Source: Streptomyces olivochromogenes
GTDB lineage: Bacteria > Actinomycetota > Actinomycetes > Streptomycetales > Streptomycetaceae
Direction of reading: 5' to 3'
DNA length: 64,000 nt
NCBI RefSeq assembly: GCF_021538895.1
Contig: NZ_JADDRL010000043.1
Location: 1-64,000, forward strand
The position numbers and the translations under genes are program-made. Below are positions 44,154 through 52,138 of the stretch, piece by piece (positions within the stretch are counted from its first letter, which is position 1; each line of letters opens with the position of its first letter). The notes under the pieces were generated by a model that saw nothing but the letters and a program-made list of their open reading frames with translations, did not search any database and was not told the DNA's origin.

Positions 44154-44194
44154 AGCTAACGCCCTCCGAAACACCACGTCAACACTTTGTTGAA
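44154..44194 (-). promoter_or_regulatory. Urate operon promoter with 17-bp dyad
   Basis: On the minus strand -35 TTGACG (44182-44177), 17-bp spacer, -10 TTAGCT (44159-44154). The -35 overlaps GTCAACACTTTGTTGAA (44178-44194), the same dyad found at allB, aceB and the catalase gene. No TTCC-N7-GGAA element is evident here. Confidence 0.65.
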
Positions 44195-44280
44195 AATTCG
44201 CGGTAACAAGAAGGAGCAGCAAGAAACCGCCGTCCGGCACCCGGAAGACGGCTTCTGCGCACCCGTGGCCGGGGCCCCGA

Positions 44281-44649
44281 TCAGGCCTGCTTGTCGCGGT
44301 TGAGGTAGTTGTAGACGGTGAAGCGGCTGACGCCGAGCGCGCCGGCCACGGTCTCCACGCCGTGCCGCACGGAGAAGGCGCCCCGCGCCTCCAGTATCCG
44401 CACGACCTCCTGCTTGGACTTGCGGTCCAGCTCGGCCAGCGGCTTGCCCCGCTTGCGCTCCATGGCGGCCAGGATGTGATCGAGGGAGTCCGCGAGCTGC
44501 GGCAGGCGGACGGCGACCACGTCGGCGCCCTCCCAGGAGAGCACGACGTCGTCGGGGCCGGCCTCGTCCGGCGGGAGGATCTCCCCGCCCATGGCGTCGA
44601 CCAGCGGTTTCACCGCCGCGATGAAGGGTTCGTCCCCGGTTCCGGTCAC
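44281..44649 (-). CDS. Helix-turn-helix regulator, probably of the urate operon
   Basis: Protein of 122 residues. The N-terminal 60 residues form a small sensor-like domain (DEPFIAAVKPLVDAMGGEIL, DVVLSWEGADVVAVRLPQL). The C-terminal 50 residues hold a helix-turn-helix (VETVAGALGVSRFTVYNYLNR near 99-119, given as pattern) like the C-terminal domain of YheO/DauR-type regulators. GTG 44649 overlaps the stop of the 82-residue gene (GTGA) and has GAGGAGGG upstream. It lies directly downstream of uraD's promoter region and is the best candidate for the local purine regulator. Confidence 0.78.
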   Translation of the reverse strand: MTGTGDEPFIAAVKPLVDAMGGEILPPDEAGPDDVVLSWEGADVVAVRLPQLADSLDHILAAMERKRGKPLAELDRKSKQEVVRILEARGAFSVRHGVETVAGALGVSRFTVYNYLNRDKQA

Positions 44650-44894
44650 TCGCCCTCCTCGATCACGTTGACCTGCAGCGAGATCCGGGTGGCCCCGGCC
44701 CGCAGCGTCTTGCGCAGCAGGGCGTCCACGGCGGTGAGCACGCTGTCGGCGCCACCCTCCGCCGTGTTGCCGAAGGGGCCGACGTCCACCGCGTCCAGCT
44801 CGGCCGCCTCGATGACCTCCCGGGCCACCAGCGCGTGCGCCGGAGCCTCGTCGAGATCGAAGGGTTCCGTCGTGAACTCCACTCGCAATCGCAC
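44646..44894 (-). CDS. Small conserved protein coupled to the HTH regulator
   Basis: Protein of 82 residues (start VRLRVEFTTEPFDLDEAPAH) with alternating strand and helix segments and a C-terminal ATRISLQVNVIEEGE. It resembles thiamine-binding/MTH1187-like small ferredoxin-fold proteins in general shape only. It overlaps the HTH gene by 4 bp and so probably works with it, perhaps as a ligand-binding partner. Function unknown. Confidence 0.65.
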   Translation of the reverse strand: MRLRVEFTTEPFDLDEAPAHALVAREVIEAAELDAVDVGPFGNTAEGGADSVLTAVDALLRKTLRAGATRISLQVNVIEEGE

Positions 44895-45250
44895 TGTGCC
44901 CCCATGGCATAGCTCGCCCCGGTCACTCGGGCACGACCTTAACGGACTCGCTGGTGATCACCCTTGGGGATGGGGGCCGGCGGGGGCTGGTGGAGCGGCG
45001 GCGCCAGGGGCTGGCGGGGCGGCAACGCGGCGGGCCGGCCTGCCAGGACCGGCGAACCGGTGGCGGCAGGGGGTCATGGAGCGTCGGCGCCAGGCCGGGG
45101 GACCGCGGCATGGCGACGTCCCTTTCGGGACCGGGGGCGGCTATGAGGCTCGAATTCCGCTCGTATGGGACTTGAGCGCGTCGGCGTGCGGCATTTCCTG
45201 AGGCGTACCATATCCGCGCTGGAGCGCGGCCTGAGTGTTGTAATCCTCCG
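44895..45250. other. Intergenic region upstream of the RiPP cluster
   Basis: About 350 bp without a convincing gene. The first 200 bp are very G-rich and partly self-similar (GGCGGCGCCAGGGGCTGG and GTCGGCGCCAGGCCGGGG), with short open frames lacking coding character. A small hairpin CCGCGC-TGGA-GCGCGG lies at 45214-45229, just before the cluster promoter. This is the probable left boundary of the inserted RiPP cluster. Confidence 0.5.
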
Positions 45251-45279
45251 TTGACCTTGCCGCAGTGCGCCCTTAGCGT
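45251..45279 (+). promoter_or_regulatory. Promoter of the RiPP cluster
   Basis: -35 TTGACC (45251-45256), 17-bp spacer, -10 TAGCGT (45274-45279). It gives a leader of about 45 nt before the precursor ATG at 45331. Confidence 0.65.
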
Positions 45280-45330
45280 TTTCGTCGCCACCCCGGCATT
45301 CAACGGCTTTCAGTTCAAAGGAGAACGCGC

Positions 45331-45462
45331 ATGTCTCTCGACGACGACAAGCTTGAGCCCACCGAGGAAGAGAGCATCATCGCGGCCGCCGACGCGGAGA
45401 TCGACGAGCTGTCGGAGACCAACGCCCGGCCGACTCTCATCTCGGAAATCAACATGGCGTGA
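45331..45462 (+). CDS. RiPP precursor peptide (43 residues)
   Basis: Small gene with an excellent ribosome site, AAAGGAG, 7 nt before ATG. The leader is strongly acidic and helical (DDD at 4-6, EEE at 12-14, AEIDELSE at 22-29). The C-terminal part, NARPTLISEINMA from residue 31, is the likely core. There is no Cys or His. Ser and Thr in the tail are T30, T35 and S38; Pro34 is the only Pro near the core. It immediately precedes the tailoring genes, and size, acidity and position all fit a RiPP precursor. The core boundary is inferred. Confidence 0.85.
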   Translation: MSLDDDKLEPTEEESIIAAADAEIDELSETNARPTLISEINMA

Positions 45463-45559
45463 CGTTGCGTCCGGGGACGTTCCGGGGACGGCACCGCCGC
45501 CCCCGGAATTCCTCCGTTCCGCACCAATTTATGCAGCATCGATCCCAGAAGGAACGGCC

Positions 45560-46426
45560 GTGGGAACTGACCATCCACTTGCCCGCCTCATCGACGAGGC
45601 GGACCTGCCGGGCACGTATTGGAACAAGAAACACGGACTGTTCAAAAAGGCCTCCCCGGTCGAGGGCCTGATCGACGAGGCCGCCATTCTGGATCTGCTC
45701 GACAAGGGCCTTCTCCGCTGGCCCTATTTCATGCTTCTGAAAGAAGGACAGCAGCCGGAGATCTCGGCGTTCACGACGACACGGCAGGTGGCCGGCAGGC
45801 CCGTGCCGGGATTCGCCGACCCGGCGAAGATCCGCGCCCTCCTCACGTCCGGCGCGACGATGAAGATGAGCCAGCTGGAGGACTGGCACGCCCCGCTGCG
45901 CGGCGTGCTGCGGCAGATCGAGGCGCGGCTGCCGGCCGAAGTGAAGGCATACGTCTTCTACACTCCGCGCGACAGCACGGGCATGCTCCCGCACCGCGAC
46001 GGATCCCACGTACTCGCCGTGCAGATCGCCGGCGCCAAGGAGTGGCGGATCTACCCCGAGGAGGGCCAGATCGACGCCCGCTCCGGCCTCGACGTGGACG
46101 TCGACAGCCACTCCCACTCCTTCGTCATGGAACCCGGTGACGTGCTGTACCTGCCGCACGGCATGCCGCACGTGGCCACCGCGCGCGGCGGCACCTCGCT
46201 GCACGTGACGTTCACGATCACCGAACCGGCCCCGCGGGACCTGCTGGACTCCTTGCTGACGGGCCTCGCCGAGGACCTCGCGCGCGAGCCGCTGAGCAGT
46301 CCCGGTGCCGGGCTGGAGGAGGAGGCGGAGGCGCTGACCAAGGCCCTGCTGGACCAGGTGGGCTCGGCCGACGCCGGGCTCCTCGTCGAGCGGGCCGTGA
46401 CCCGGATGCGGACCAGGAAGGCGTGA
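45560..46426 (+). CDS. JmjC/cupin-type 2-oxoglutarate oxygenase, RiPP tailoring
   Basis: Protein of 288 residues of the ribosomal-oxygenase-like JmjC (cupin_4) family. The Fe(II) ligands are visible: HRD (His145, Asp147) in MLPHRDGSHVLAVQ and His204 in LYLPHGMPHVATA; Lys160/Trp162 and RGGTSLHVTF form the rest of the double-stranded helix. GTG 45560 with AGAAGGA upstream is chosen. The open frame continues upstream through the precursor gene in another frame and is not coding there. It probably hydroxylates a residue of the precursor, for example Arg33, Asn31 or Asn41. Confidence 0.87.
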   Translation: MGTDHPLARLIDEADLPGTYWNKKHGLFKKASPVEGLIDEAAILDLLDKGLLRWPYFMLLKEGQQPEISAFTTTRQVAGRPVPGFADPAKIRALLTSGATMKMSQLEDWHAPLRGVLRQIEARLPAEVKAYVFYTPRDSTGMLPHRDGSHVLAVQIAGAKEWRIYPEEGQIDARSGLDVDVDSHSHSFVMEPGDVLYLPHGMPHVATARGGTSLHVTFTITEPAPRDLLDSLLTGLAEDLAREPLSSPGAGLEEEAEALTKALLDQVGSADAGLLVERAVTRMRTRKA

Positions 46427-46431
46427 CCCCC

Positions 46432-47277
46432 ATGACCAGCACGCTCGACCCCGCGCCGGTGGGCCTGGCCACGATCCTCGGCGACCCGGACGCCTTCCTC
46501 GCCGAGACCTGGGGCGTACGGCCCCGGTCCTACCGCCCCACCGCGCTGCCCGGCACGCCTTCGCCCGCCGAACTGTGGGAGCAGTTCGACTGCGGCCTGT
46601 TCGTCTCCCCGTACTTCGCGGTGCTGCGCGACGGCAGGCCCGTACCGCTGGGCACGGTCACCGAGACCCGCGTCGTGCAGCAGCAGCCGCGGGTCGGCTA
46701 CGCCGACGGGGCCGCCGTACGGGCGCACTTCGCCACCGGACACACCGTGCGGCTGAACCAGCCCGAGGACTGGCACCCGGGGATCGGGGAGCTGGTCGCG
46801 ACGGTGCGTGAGGACCTGCGGGCAACCGTGCGCGCCGCGCTGTTCCTCACCCCGGCCGACACCGTCGGCGTCCCGGCCCGCTCCCGCCGCGACCACGTGC
46901 TCGTGGTGCAGCTGCAGGGCCGTACCGGATGGGAGACCGGCGACGGGGACGAGCGGGCCGACTTCGTCCTCGACCCCGGTGACGCCCTCTACGTACCGGC
47001 CGACGTCGTGTACGCCGGGAGCGTGCGGGGCGGCGACTCGCTGCACCTGGCCCTGTCGGTGAGCCGCCCGGGGCCGGGTGAGTTCGCCGCGGCCGCCGTC
47101 ACCGGGTTCCTGGAGAGCGCCGCCGCGGACGCCGTCGCGGGCACCCACCACTACCTGTCGCCGGCCGAGAAGGTCGCCTGGCTGCGCACCGAGTTGACCG
47201 CGTACCTGACCGCCCTGGACACCGGCGAGCTGGTGCGCCGGGCGGTCCGCGCCCATCAGGGCGCCGAGGGGGCATGA
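46432..47277 (+). CDS. Degenerate JmjC/cupin protein lacking iron ligands
   Basis: Protein of 281 residues, paralogous to the previous gene (DWHPGIGELVATVREDLRA matches DWHAPLRGVLRQIEARLPA; RGGDSLHLALS matches RGGTSLHVTFT). The iron-binding HRD is replaced by ARS (149-151 in VPARSRRDHVLVVQ), and the distal His by Tyr194 (VPADVVYAG). It should not bind iron in the usual way, so it is probably a binding or scaffold partner of the active oxygenase. ATG 46432 has AGGAAGG 10 nt upstream; GTG 46423 overlaps the previous stop and is an alternative. Confidence 0.82.
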   Translation: MTSTLDPAPVGLATILGDPDAFLAETWGVRPRSYRPTALPGTPSPAELWEQFDCGLFVSPYFAVLRDGRPVPLGTVTETRVVQQQPRVGYADGAAVRAHFATGHTVRLNQPEDWHPGIGELVATVREDLRATVRAALFLTPADTVGVPARSRRDHVLVVQLQGRTGWETGDGDERADFVLDPGDALYVPADVVYAGSVRGGDSLHLALSVSRPGPGEFAAAAVTGFLESAAADAVAGTHHYLSPAEKVAWLRTELTAYLTALDTGELVRRAVRAHQGAEGA

Positions 47278-49484
47278 GCACGACGATGGCTAGGGTCTTT
47301 CGTTTGGATCAGGCCGGATCAGGGAGCGGGGTCTGGTGCCGTGCATCGCAAGGCGGAGGAGGGCGTCATGGCGGAGCCATGGCAACCGACGACAACGCGG
47401 CGAGGAACGGTGCCAGACCCCGCGAGCCCGGCATGATCCAAACGAGAGGCCCTAGGGGGGACGAGGGGCCCGGCGCCGCCCTGCTGGCGGCGCTGCGGTG
47501 TGCGCCACGGGTGCGGGTCGCGCACCGGCACGGATCCGGCGTGCTGGTGGAGGCCGACCTGTACCGCGCCCACCGGCCCACCCCGGTCCCCTTCGTCCTG
47601 CGCTACGAGGCACGGGCCGACGACGGCCCGGCGCTGCGGCACGCCCACGCGGCCGCCTCGGTGGTCACGGTCACCGCCGACGGCGGCTACCTCTTCCTGT
47701 CGGACCTGCGGCCCGAGGACCGTCCCGGGTACGGCGGCCGCTCCCTGTGGCACCACCGGGCCGGGGCACCGGCCGCGCCACGCCTGGTGCTGGGCGGGGT
47801 TCACGGGGTCACCTCGTACGCGGCGGGCGGTACGACGGCGGTCGCGGCCGTGTGGGCGGACGAACCGGCCCGCACGCCCACGGACGTGCACACGGACCCG
47901 GGCACGGCCGGCCACGCCACGGCCACCCTGGTCGAGGGCGACCTGTGGCCCGCGTCCGCCTACCACCGGCCCGGCGAGACCCTGCGCCTGCTGCGGGTCG
48001 GCTTCGACTTCGGATTCGGCGCCGGAGATCGGGACCACGGCCCCGAGGCGCTGCCCCTGCCGCTCGAACCGGACGAACGGCTGACCGGCGAACTGGCCCT
48101 GACCCCCGACGGACTGCGCTGCGCCGCCGGAGTCGCCCGCTTCCTGCGCGGCGGGCACCGCCGGCACGGCCTGCTCCTGTTCCCGGTGCGGCGGCCGGAG
48201 GACGCGCGGACCGTCTGGTTCGAGGACGACCTGTCCGCGCCGGTGCCCTCCCCCGACGGCGCCTGGTTCGCCTGCACGGCGGAGCGGGTGGCCCGGCCGG
48301 GGCGGGGACCGCGCCAGGAGGCGGTGCTGGTGGCGGCGGACGGCTCGGCGGTGGTCCGTGCCGCGCCCCGGCACCCCGACTGGTTGCGCCCGCAGGCGTG
48401 GGCGGGCCCGGACGCGCTGCTGTGCGTGGGCGAGCGCGACGGCCGCCGGCTGCTGTGGCGTGTCGCCCCGCACGAGGGCCGGGTGACGGCGCTGCCCCTC
48501 ACGGGCTCGGCACAGCACGTGACGGCCGCGGACGGCGAGGCCCTGGTCGTACGGTCCGCGGTGGACCTGCCGCCGGAGGTGGTCGCACTGCCGCTCGCCG
48601 GGCGGGAGTCCGCGGCCGCGGACCCGCCGCGCGGCCGCACCGTCGCGCCGCCCGCGCTGCTCTCCCCCGCCGTGTCCCTCGCCCCCGCCGGACGGCTGGA
48701 GCGGCTGACCCACCGTGAGGCCGACGGGTCGTCCTGGCGCAGTCTGCTGTGTCTGCCCCGCGAGCCGTCCGACCGGCCGCTGCCGGTGCTCGTGTGGTGC
48801 CACGGCGGGCCGCTGCTGAGCTGGACCGACTGGTCCTGGCGGTGGAACCCGTGGCCGTTCGTGGCCGAGGGGTACGCCGTGCTCATGCCCGACCCACCGC
48901 TCTCGCTCGGCTACGGGCAGGCGGCGGTGGAGCGCGGCTGGGGCCGCTGGACGTCCGGCGTGGCCGCCGTCGCGGCCGGGCAGGTCCGCTCGGCGCTGGC
49001 CGACCCGCGCCTGGACGGCGGGCGGGTGGCCGTCATGGGCGCCAGCTTCGGCGGCTATCTCGCCCTGGCCCTCGCCCTGCTGTTGTCCGAGGTCCGGCTG
49101 GTCGTCAGCCACGCCGGTTGGGCCGACTTCGCCGCCGTGGCGCGCGGCTGCGACCTGCACTGGCACTGGCTGCGCGAGTACGGCCCGGTGGACACCGCGC
49201 CCGGCTACCGCGCCGAGAGCCTGGACCTGACCGCGCTCGGTCCGGACGTACGCGTACTGCTCTCGCACGGCTGCGAGGACCCCCACGTGCCCGCCGCCGA
49301 ATCCCGGGCGATGTACCGCTCGCTGGACGGCCACGGCGTCCCCGTCGAGCTGATGCTGCTGCCCGGCGAGGCGCACACCATCCGCCGGCCGGACAACCTG
49401 ACCGCCTGGCTCCGCTGGATCCTGCGGGCCTGCCGCAGCGTGCTGGGCACCCCGTACCCGCCCGAGGAGGCGCTCACCCGATGA
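47274..49484 (+). CDS. S9 prolyl-oligopeptidase family peptidase with N-terminal MITE insertion
   Basis: Protein of 736 residues. An N-terminal beta-propeller-like domain (about 65-470) precedes an alpha/beta hydrolase domain with the catalytic Ser in VMGASFGGYLALAL near 587, Asp in SHGCEDPHVPA near 663 and His in LPGEAHTIRRP near 702. ATG 47274 overlaps the upstream stop (ATGA). Residues 8-61 are encoded by a MITE; without it the protein would begin MSTTMARGDEGPGAALL. In a RiPP cluster it is the candidate leader peptidase and could cut after Pro34 of the precursor. Confidence 0.9.
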   Translation: MSTTMARVFRLDQAGSGSGVWCRASQGGGGRHGGAMATDDNAARNGARPREPGMIQTRGPRGDEGPGAALLAALRCAPRVRVAHRHGSGVLVEADLYRAHRPTPVPFVLRYEARADDGPALRHAHAAASVVTVTADGGYLFLSDLRPEDRPGYGGRSLWHHRAGAPAAPRLVLGGVHGVTSYAAGGTTAVAAVWADEPARTPTDVHTDPGTAGHATATLVEGDLWPASAYHRPGETLRLLRVGFDFGFGAGDRDHGPEALPLPLEPDERLTGELALTPDGLRCAAGVARFLRGGHRRHGLLLFPVRRPEDARTVWFEDDLSAPVPSPDGAWFACTAERVARPGRGPRQEAVLVAADGSAVVRAAPRHPDWLRPQAWAGPDALLCVGERDGRRLLWRVAPHEGRVTALPLTGSAQHVTAADGEALVVRSAVDLPPEVVALPLAGRESAAADPPRGRTVAPPALLSPAVSLAPAGRLERLTHREADGSSWRSLLCLPREPSDRPLPVLVWCHGGPLLSWTDWSWRWNPWPFVAEGYAVLMPDPPLSLGYGQAAVERGWGRWTSGVAAVAAGQVRSALADPRLDGGRVAVMGASFGGYLALALALLLSEVRLVVSHAGWADFAAVARGCDLHWHWLREYGPVDTAPGYRAESLDLTALGPDVRVLLSHGCEDPHVPAAESRAMYRSLDGHGVPVELMLLPGEAHTIRRPDNLTAWLRWILRACRSVLGTPYPPEEALTR
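47290..47455. mobile_element. MITE-like element inserted in frame in the peptidase gene
   Basis: Imperfect long inverted repeats: left end GGTCTTTCGTTTGGATCA (from 47294), right end the complement of GGCCTCTCGTTTGGATCA (ending 47451), with similarity continuing for about 55 bp on each side. CTAG flanks both ends (47290-47293 and 47452-47455), consistent with target duplication. Core 158 bp plus one CTAG adds 162 bp, exactly 54 codons, with no stop. No transposase is encoded. Confidence 0.85.
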
Positions 49485-50758
49485 CCACCGCCGCCCAGGC
49501 CGCCGTCACCAGTTTGCCGCGCGGCCACTGGTTCCCGGCCGCCACCGCCGCCCCGCCCACGGCCTGCGGCACCTCGCTGCGCACCCGGACCCTGGAGGAG
49601 ACCGAGGCGCTGGCCCGTGCCTCCATGGAGCGCTGCGGCATCACCCGGATCGCCGACGTCACCGACCTCGACGTGCTCGGCATCCCCGTCTTCCACACCA
49701 TGCGGCCCGCCGCCGCGCCCGGCCTGAACACGGTGACCAGCGGCAAGGGGGCCACCGCGCAGGCAGCCCGGGTCTCGGCGCTGATGGAGGCGATCGAGCG
49801 GACCTGGTGCGAGCCGCCCGCCCACGCGCCGGCCCGGCACACCTCGTACGCGCAGCTGCGCCGGGAGGGCGTGCGGGTGCTCGACCCGCGCCGGCTCGTG
49901 CCGCGGCGCGGCCACGGCTGGACCGAGGAGGCGGAGCTCGGCTGGTGGCCGGTGCGCGAGCTGTACACCGACACCGAGGTCATGGTGCCGGCGCTGTCGG
50001 TGTTCGTGCCCTGGCCGCACGAGTGCGGCCTGTTCAACTCGAACACGATCGGACTCGCCGTCGGCAACAGCCCCCAGGAGGCGCTGCTGCACGGGCTGTT
50101 GGAGGCCATCGAGCAGGACTGCACGGCCTTCGGCGAGACTCTGCGGCGCGGCAGCCGGATCCGGCTCGACTCGTTGCCCGAGCTGCCCGCCGACCTCGTC
50201 GACCGGTTCCAGCGCAACGGCGTGCGCGTGCAGGTCTTCGCCTACGCCAACGCGGTGGGCGTGCCCACGGTGTTCGCGACCACCGACGACACGTACGCCG
50301 CGGACGGCATGCTGATCAACGGCGGCGCCGGCTGTCATCCCGATCCGCTCGTGGCCGTCACCCGCGCGCTGACCGAGGCGGCGCAGTCGCGGCTCGCGGT
50401 GATCAACGGCGCCCGGGAGGACCTCAACGGCCAGGCCTACCGCAGGCACGCCTCGTACCTGGCGATGCGAGAGATGCTGCACGCCTGGAGCGCGGACCGC
50501 GACGAGATCGACTTCTCGGGGCTGGCGAACACCAGCACCGGCAGCACGGCGGGCGACCTCGACCAGGTGCTGCACAACCTGCGCGAGGCCGGTCTGCCGC
50601 TGGTCTTCGCGACCGAACTCGCCCCGGACGACCTGCCGTTCTCGGTGACCAAGGTGATCGTCCCGGGCCTTGAGGTGTACCACCACGACCGGGCTCGACT
50701 GGGAGTACGTCTGCACCGGGAGATGGTGCGGGCCAAAATGGCGAAGGGCCTGGTATGA
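49481..50758 (+). CDS. YcaO-domain protein (RiPP backbone cyclodehydratase/thioamidase)
   Basis: Protein of 425 residues with the three ATP/Mg-binding stretches of YcaO: SGKGATAQAARVSALMEAIER near residue 87 (first 20 positions of the motif), NTIGLAVGNSPQEALLHGLLE near 188, and TRALTEAAQSRL near 296. ATG 49481 overlaps the peptidase stop (ATGA). YcaO enzymes use ATP to activate a backbone amide; with a TfuA partner the known outcome is a thioamide. The precursor has no Cys, which argues against thiazoline formation. Confidence 0.94.
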   Translation: MTTAAQAAVTSLPRGHWFPAATAAPPTACGTSLRTRTLEETEALARASMERCGITRIADVTDLDVLGIPVFHTMRPAAAPGLNTVTSGKGATAQAARVSALMEAIERTWCEPPAHAPARHTSYAQLRREGVRVLDPRRLVPRRGHGWTEEAELGWWPVRELYTDTEVMVPALSVFVPWPHECGLFNSNTIGLAVGNSPQEALLHGLLEAIEQDCTAFGETLRRGSRIRLDSLPELPADLVDRFQRNGVRVQVFAYANAVGVPTVFATTDDTYAADGMLINGGAGCHPDPLVAVTRALTEAAQSRLAVINGAREDLNGQAYRRHASYLAMREMLHAWSADRDEIDFSGLANTSTGSTAGDLDQVLHNLREAGLPLVFATELAPDDLPFSVTKVIVPGLEVYHHDRARLGVRLHREMVRAKMAKGLV

Positions 50759-51564
50759 GCGGCTTCACGAGCACGACGGACAGCACGGGTAGGACGGGCG
50801 GCGCGGGCGTCGCCGCAGGCGCGGGCGGCACGGGCGCCGCGCGCGAGGAGGACACCGGCGCCGAGCACGTCGTCGTCTTCGTGGGGCCGTCCCTGCGCCC
50901 CGCCGATCTGCGGGAGTTGGCCGAACTCGCCGCGCGGCAGGGCCGGACGCTCGACCTGCGCCCGCCGGTGCGGCGGCTCGACCTGCTGGGGCTGCTCGAC
51001 TCCCCCGGGCGGCGCACGGTGGTGATGCTGGACGGGGAGTTCGGGCAGAGTCTGGCGGTCAGCATCACCGAGGTCCGCGCCGTCCTGGCGGCCGGACAGC
51101 CGCTGGCCGGGGCGTCGTCGATGGGCGCGCTGCGCGCGGTGGAGTGCCGCACGCTGGGCATGACGGGCAGCGGCTGGGTGTACGAGCAGTACCTGTCGGG
51201 GGCGATCGAGTCCGACGGCGACGTGGCCCTGCTCTACGACCCCGAGGGCTACGAACCGGTGACGATCCCGCTGGTCAACATCCGCTGGCTGCTGGCGAAC
51301 CGGACCCGCGAAGGGCTGCTGACACCGGCCGGGGCGGAGGCCGCGCTGCGGGTGGCGCACGCCCTGCACTTCCGTGACCGGCGTCCCTCCCTGCTGCTGA
51401 AGCGGTGGCGGGCGGAACTCGCGGCCGCGTCGGTCGAGGTGCTGGAGCCGGAGCTGGCGGACGGGCGGCGGGACGTCTGGGACCGCAAGCGGCTGGACGG
51501 CCTCGCGGCCGTCCGGACGGCGCTGGGGGCGGGCGCCGACGCGCGGGAGCTCATTCCTCGGTGA
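50755..51564 (+). CDS. TfuA-like protein, partner of YcaO
   Basis: Protein of 269 residues. A Gly/Thr/Ala-rich N-terminus of about 38 residues is followed by the TfuA domain: VVVFVGPSLRPADL near 40, VVMLDGEFGQSLAVSITEVR near 89, and GASSMGALRAVECRTLGM near 120. ATG 50755 overlaps the YcaO stop (ATGA), so the pair is made together. TfuA proteins assist YcaO in thioamide formation, probably by delivering sulfide. Its end overlaps the convergent acetyltransferase gene by 14 bp. Confidence 0.9.
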   Translation: MSGFTSTTDSTGRTGGAGVAAGAGGTGAAREEDTGAEHVVVFVGPSLRPADLRELAELAARQGRTLDLRPPVRRLDLLGLLDSPGRRTVVMLDGEFGQSLAVSITEVRAVLAAGQPLAGASSMGALRAVECRTLGMTGSGWVYEQYLSGAIESDGDVALLYDPEGYEPVTIPLVNIRWLLANRTREGLLTPAGAEAALRVAHALHFRDRRPSLLLKRWRAELAAASVEVLEPELADGRRDVWDRKRLDGLAAVRTALGAGADARELIPR

Positions 51565-52081
51565 GGTGGCGTTCCCAGAAGATCTCGTCGTGCCAGACGC
51601 CGCCGAGCCGAATGTGCCGGTGCGCGATGCCCCAGGACGTGAACCCGTTGGCCCGCAGCACGGCGTGCGAGGCCAGGTTGTCGGTGCGGGTGTGCGCCTC
51701 GGCCCGGTGCAGGCCCAGTTCCCCGGCCATGACCCGCAGCGTGAGCGCCACCGCGCGGCGGGCGTGGCCGTGGCCGTGGTGCGTGCCGGCGATCCAGTAG
51801 CTGAGGAACCCCTTCTGCAGCGGGCCGCGCAGGATGGTGGCGACCGTGACCTGTCCGATCACCTCGGTGCCGGCCAGCACCACGCCCGGCCAGCCGGTGC
51901 CGTCGCGATGGCCCGCCAGCAGCGCCCCGATCCGTGTCGCCTGATGCGCCTCGGTCGCGAAGCCGTCCGGGCGGGCGGGCTGCCAGCGGGCCAACTCCTC
52001 GGCGTCACGGTCCAGATGGGCGGCGAGCGCGGACGCGTCGGCCGGTTCGACCAGTCGTACGGAGGTGGGTGCGGACGTCAC
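51551..52081 (-). CDS. GNAT-family N-acetyltransferase (RimJ/RimL-like)
   Basis: Protein of 176 residues with an acetyl-CoA-binding GNAT fold: VVLAGTEVIGQVTVATI near 67, LSYWIAGTHHGHGHARRAVALTL near 93 (the R/Q-x-x-G-x-G/A loop is HGHGHA) and HTRTDNLASHAVLRANGF near 128. It resembles N-terminal alanine/serine acetyltransferases. In the cluster it could acetylate the processed peptide's N-terminus or confer self-protection. It is on the opposite strand to the core genes, together with the aldo/keto reductase. Confidence 0.88.
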   Translation of the reverse strand: MTSAPTSVRLVEPADASALAAHLDRDAEELARWQPARPDGFATEAHQATRIGALLAGHRDGTGWPGVVLAGTEVIGQVTVATILRGPLQKGFLSYWIAGTHHGHGHARRAVALTLRVMAGELGLHRAEAHTRTDNLASHAVLRANGFTSWGIAHRHIRLGGVWHDEIFWERHLTEE

Positions 52082-52138
52082 GGGACGGTGCTCCTTGCCG
52101 GGGGGTGGACCGATGCGCTGTGCGCGCCGACGGGCACC

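Noticed and set aside
44954..45175. Short plus-strand ORF before the RiPP promoter as a second precursor or regulator.
   Set aside because: It is Gly/Arg repetitive, lacks a ribosome site and resembles noncoding GC-rich sequence.
45251..45559. In-frame extension of the JmjC gene back to 45251, giving a 391-residue protein that would run across the precursor.
   Set aside because: The extension has no cupin similarity, overlaps the precursor in another frame, and GTG 45560 has its own ribosome site AGAAGGA.
45331..51564. Classification as a thioviridamide-like (thioamitide) cluster.
   Set aside because: YcaO and TfuA fit, but the Cys decarboxylase and phosphotransferase genes are absent and the precursor has no Cys, which the thioamitide macrocycle requires.
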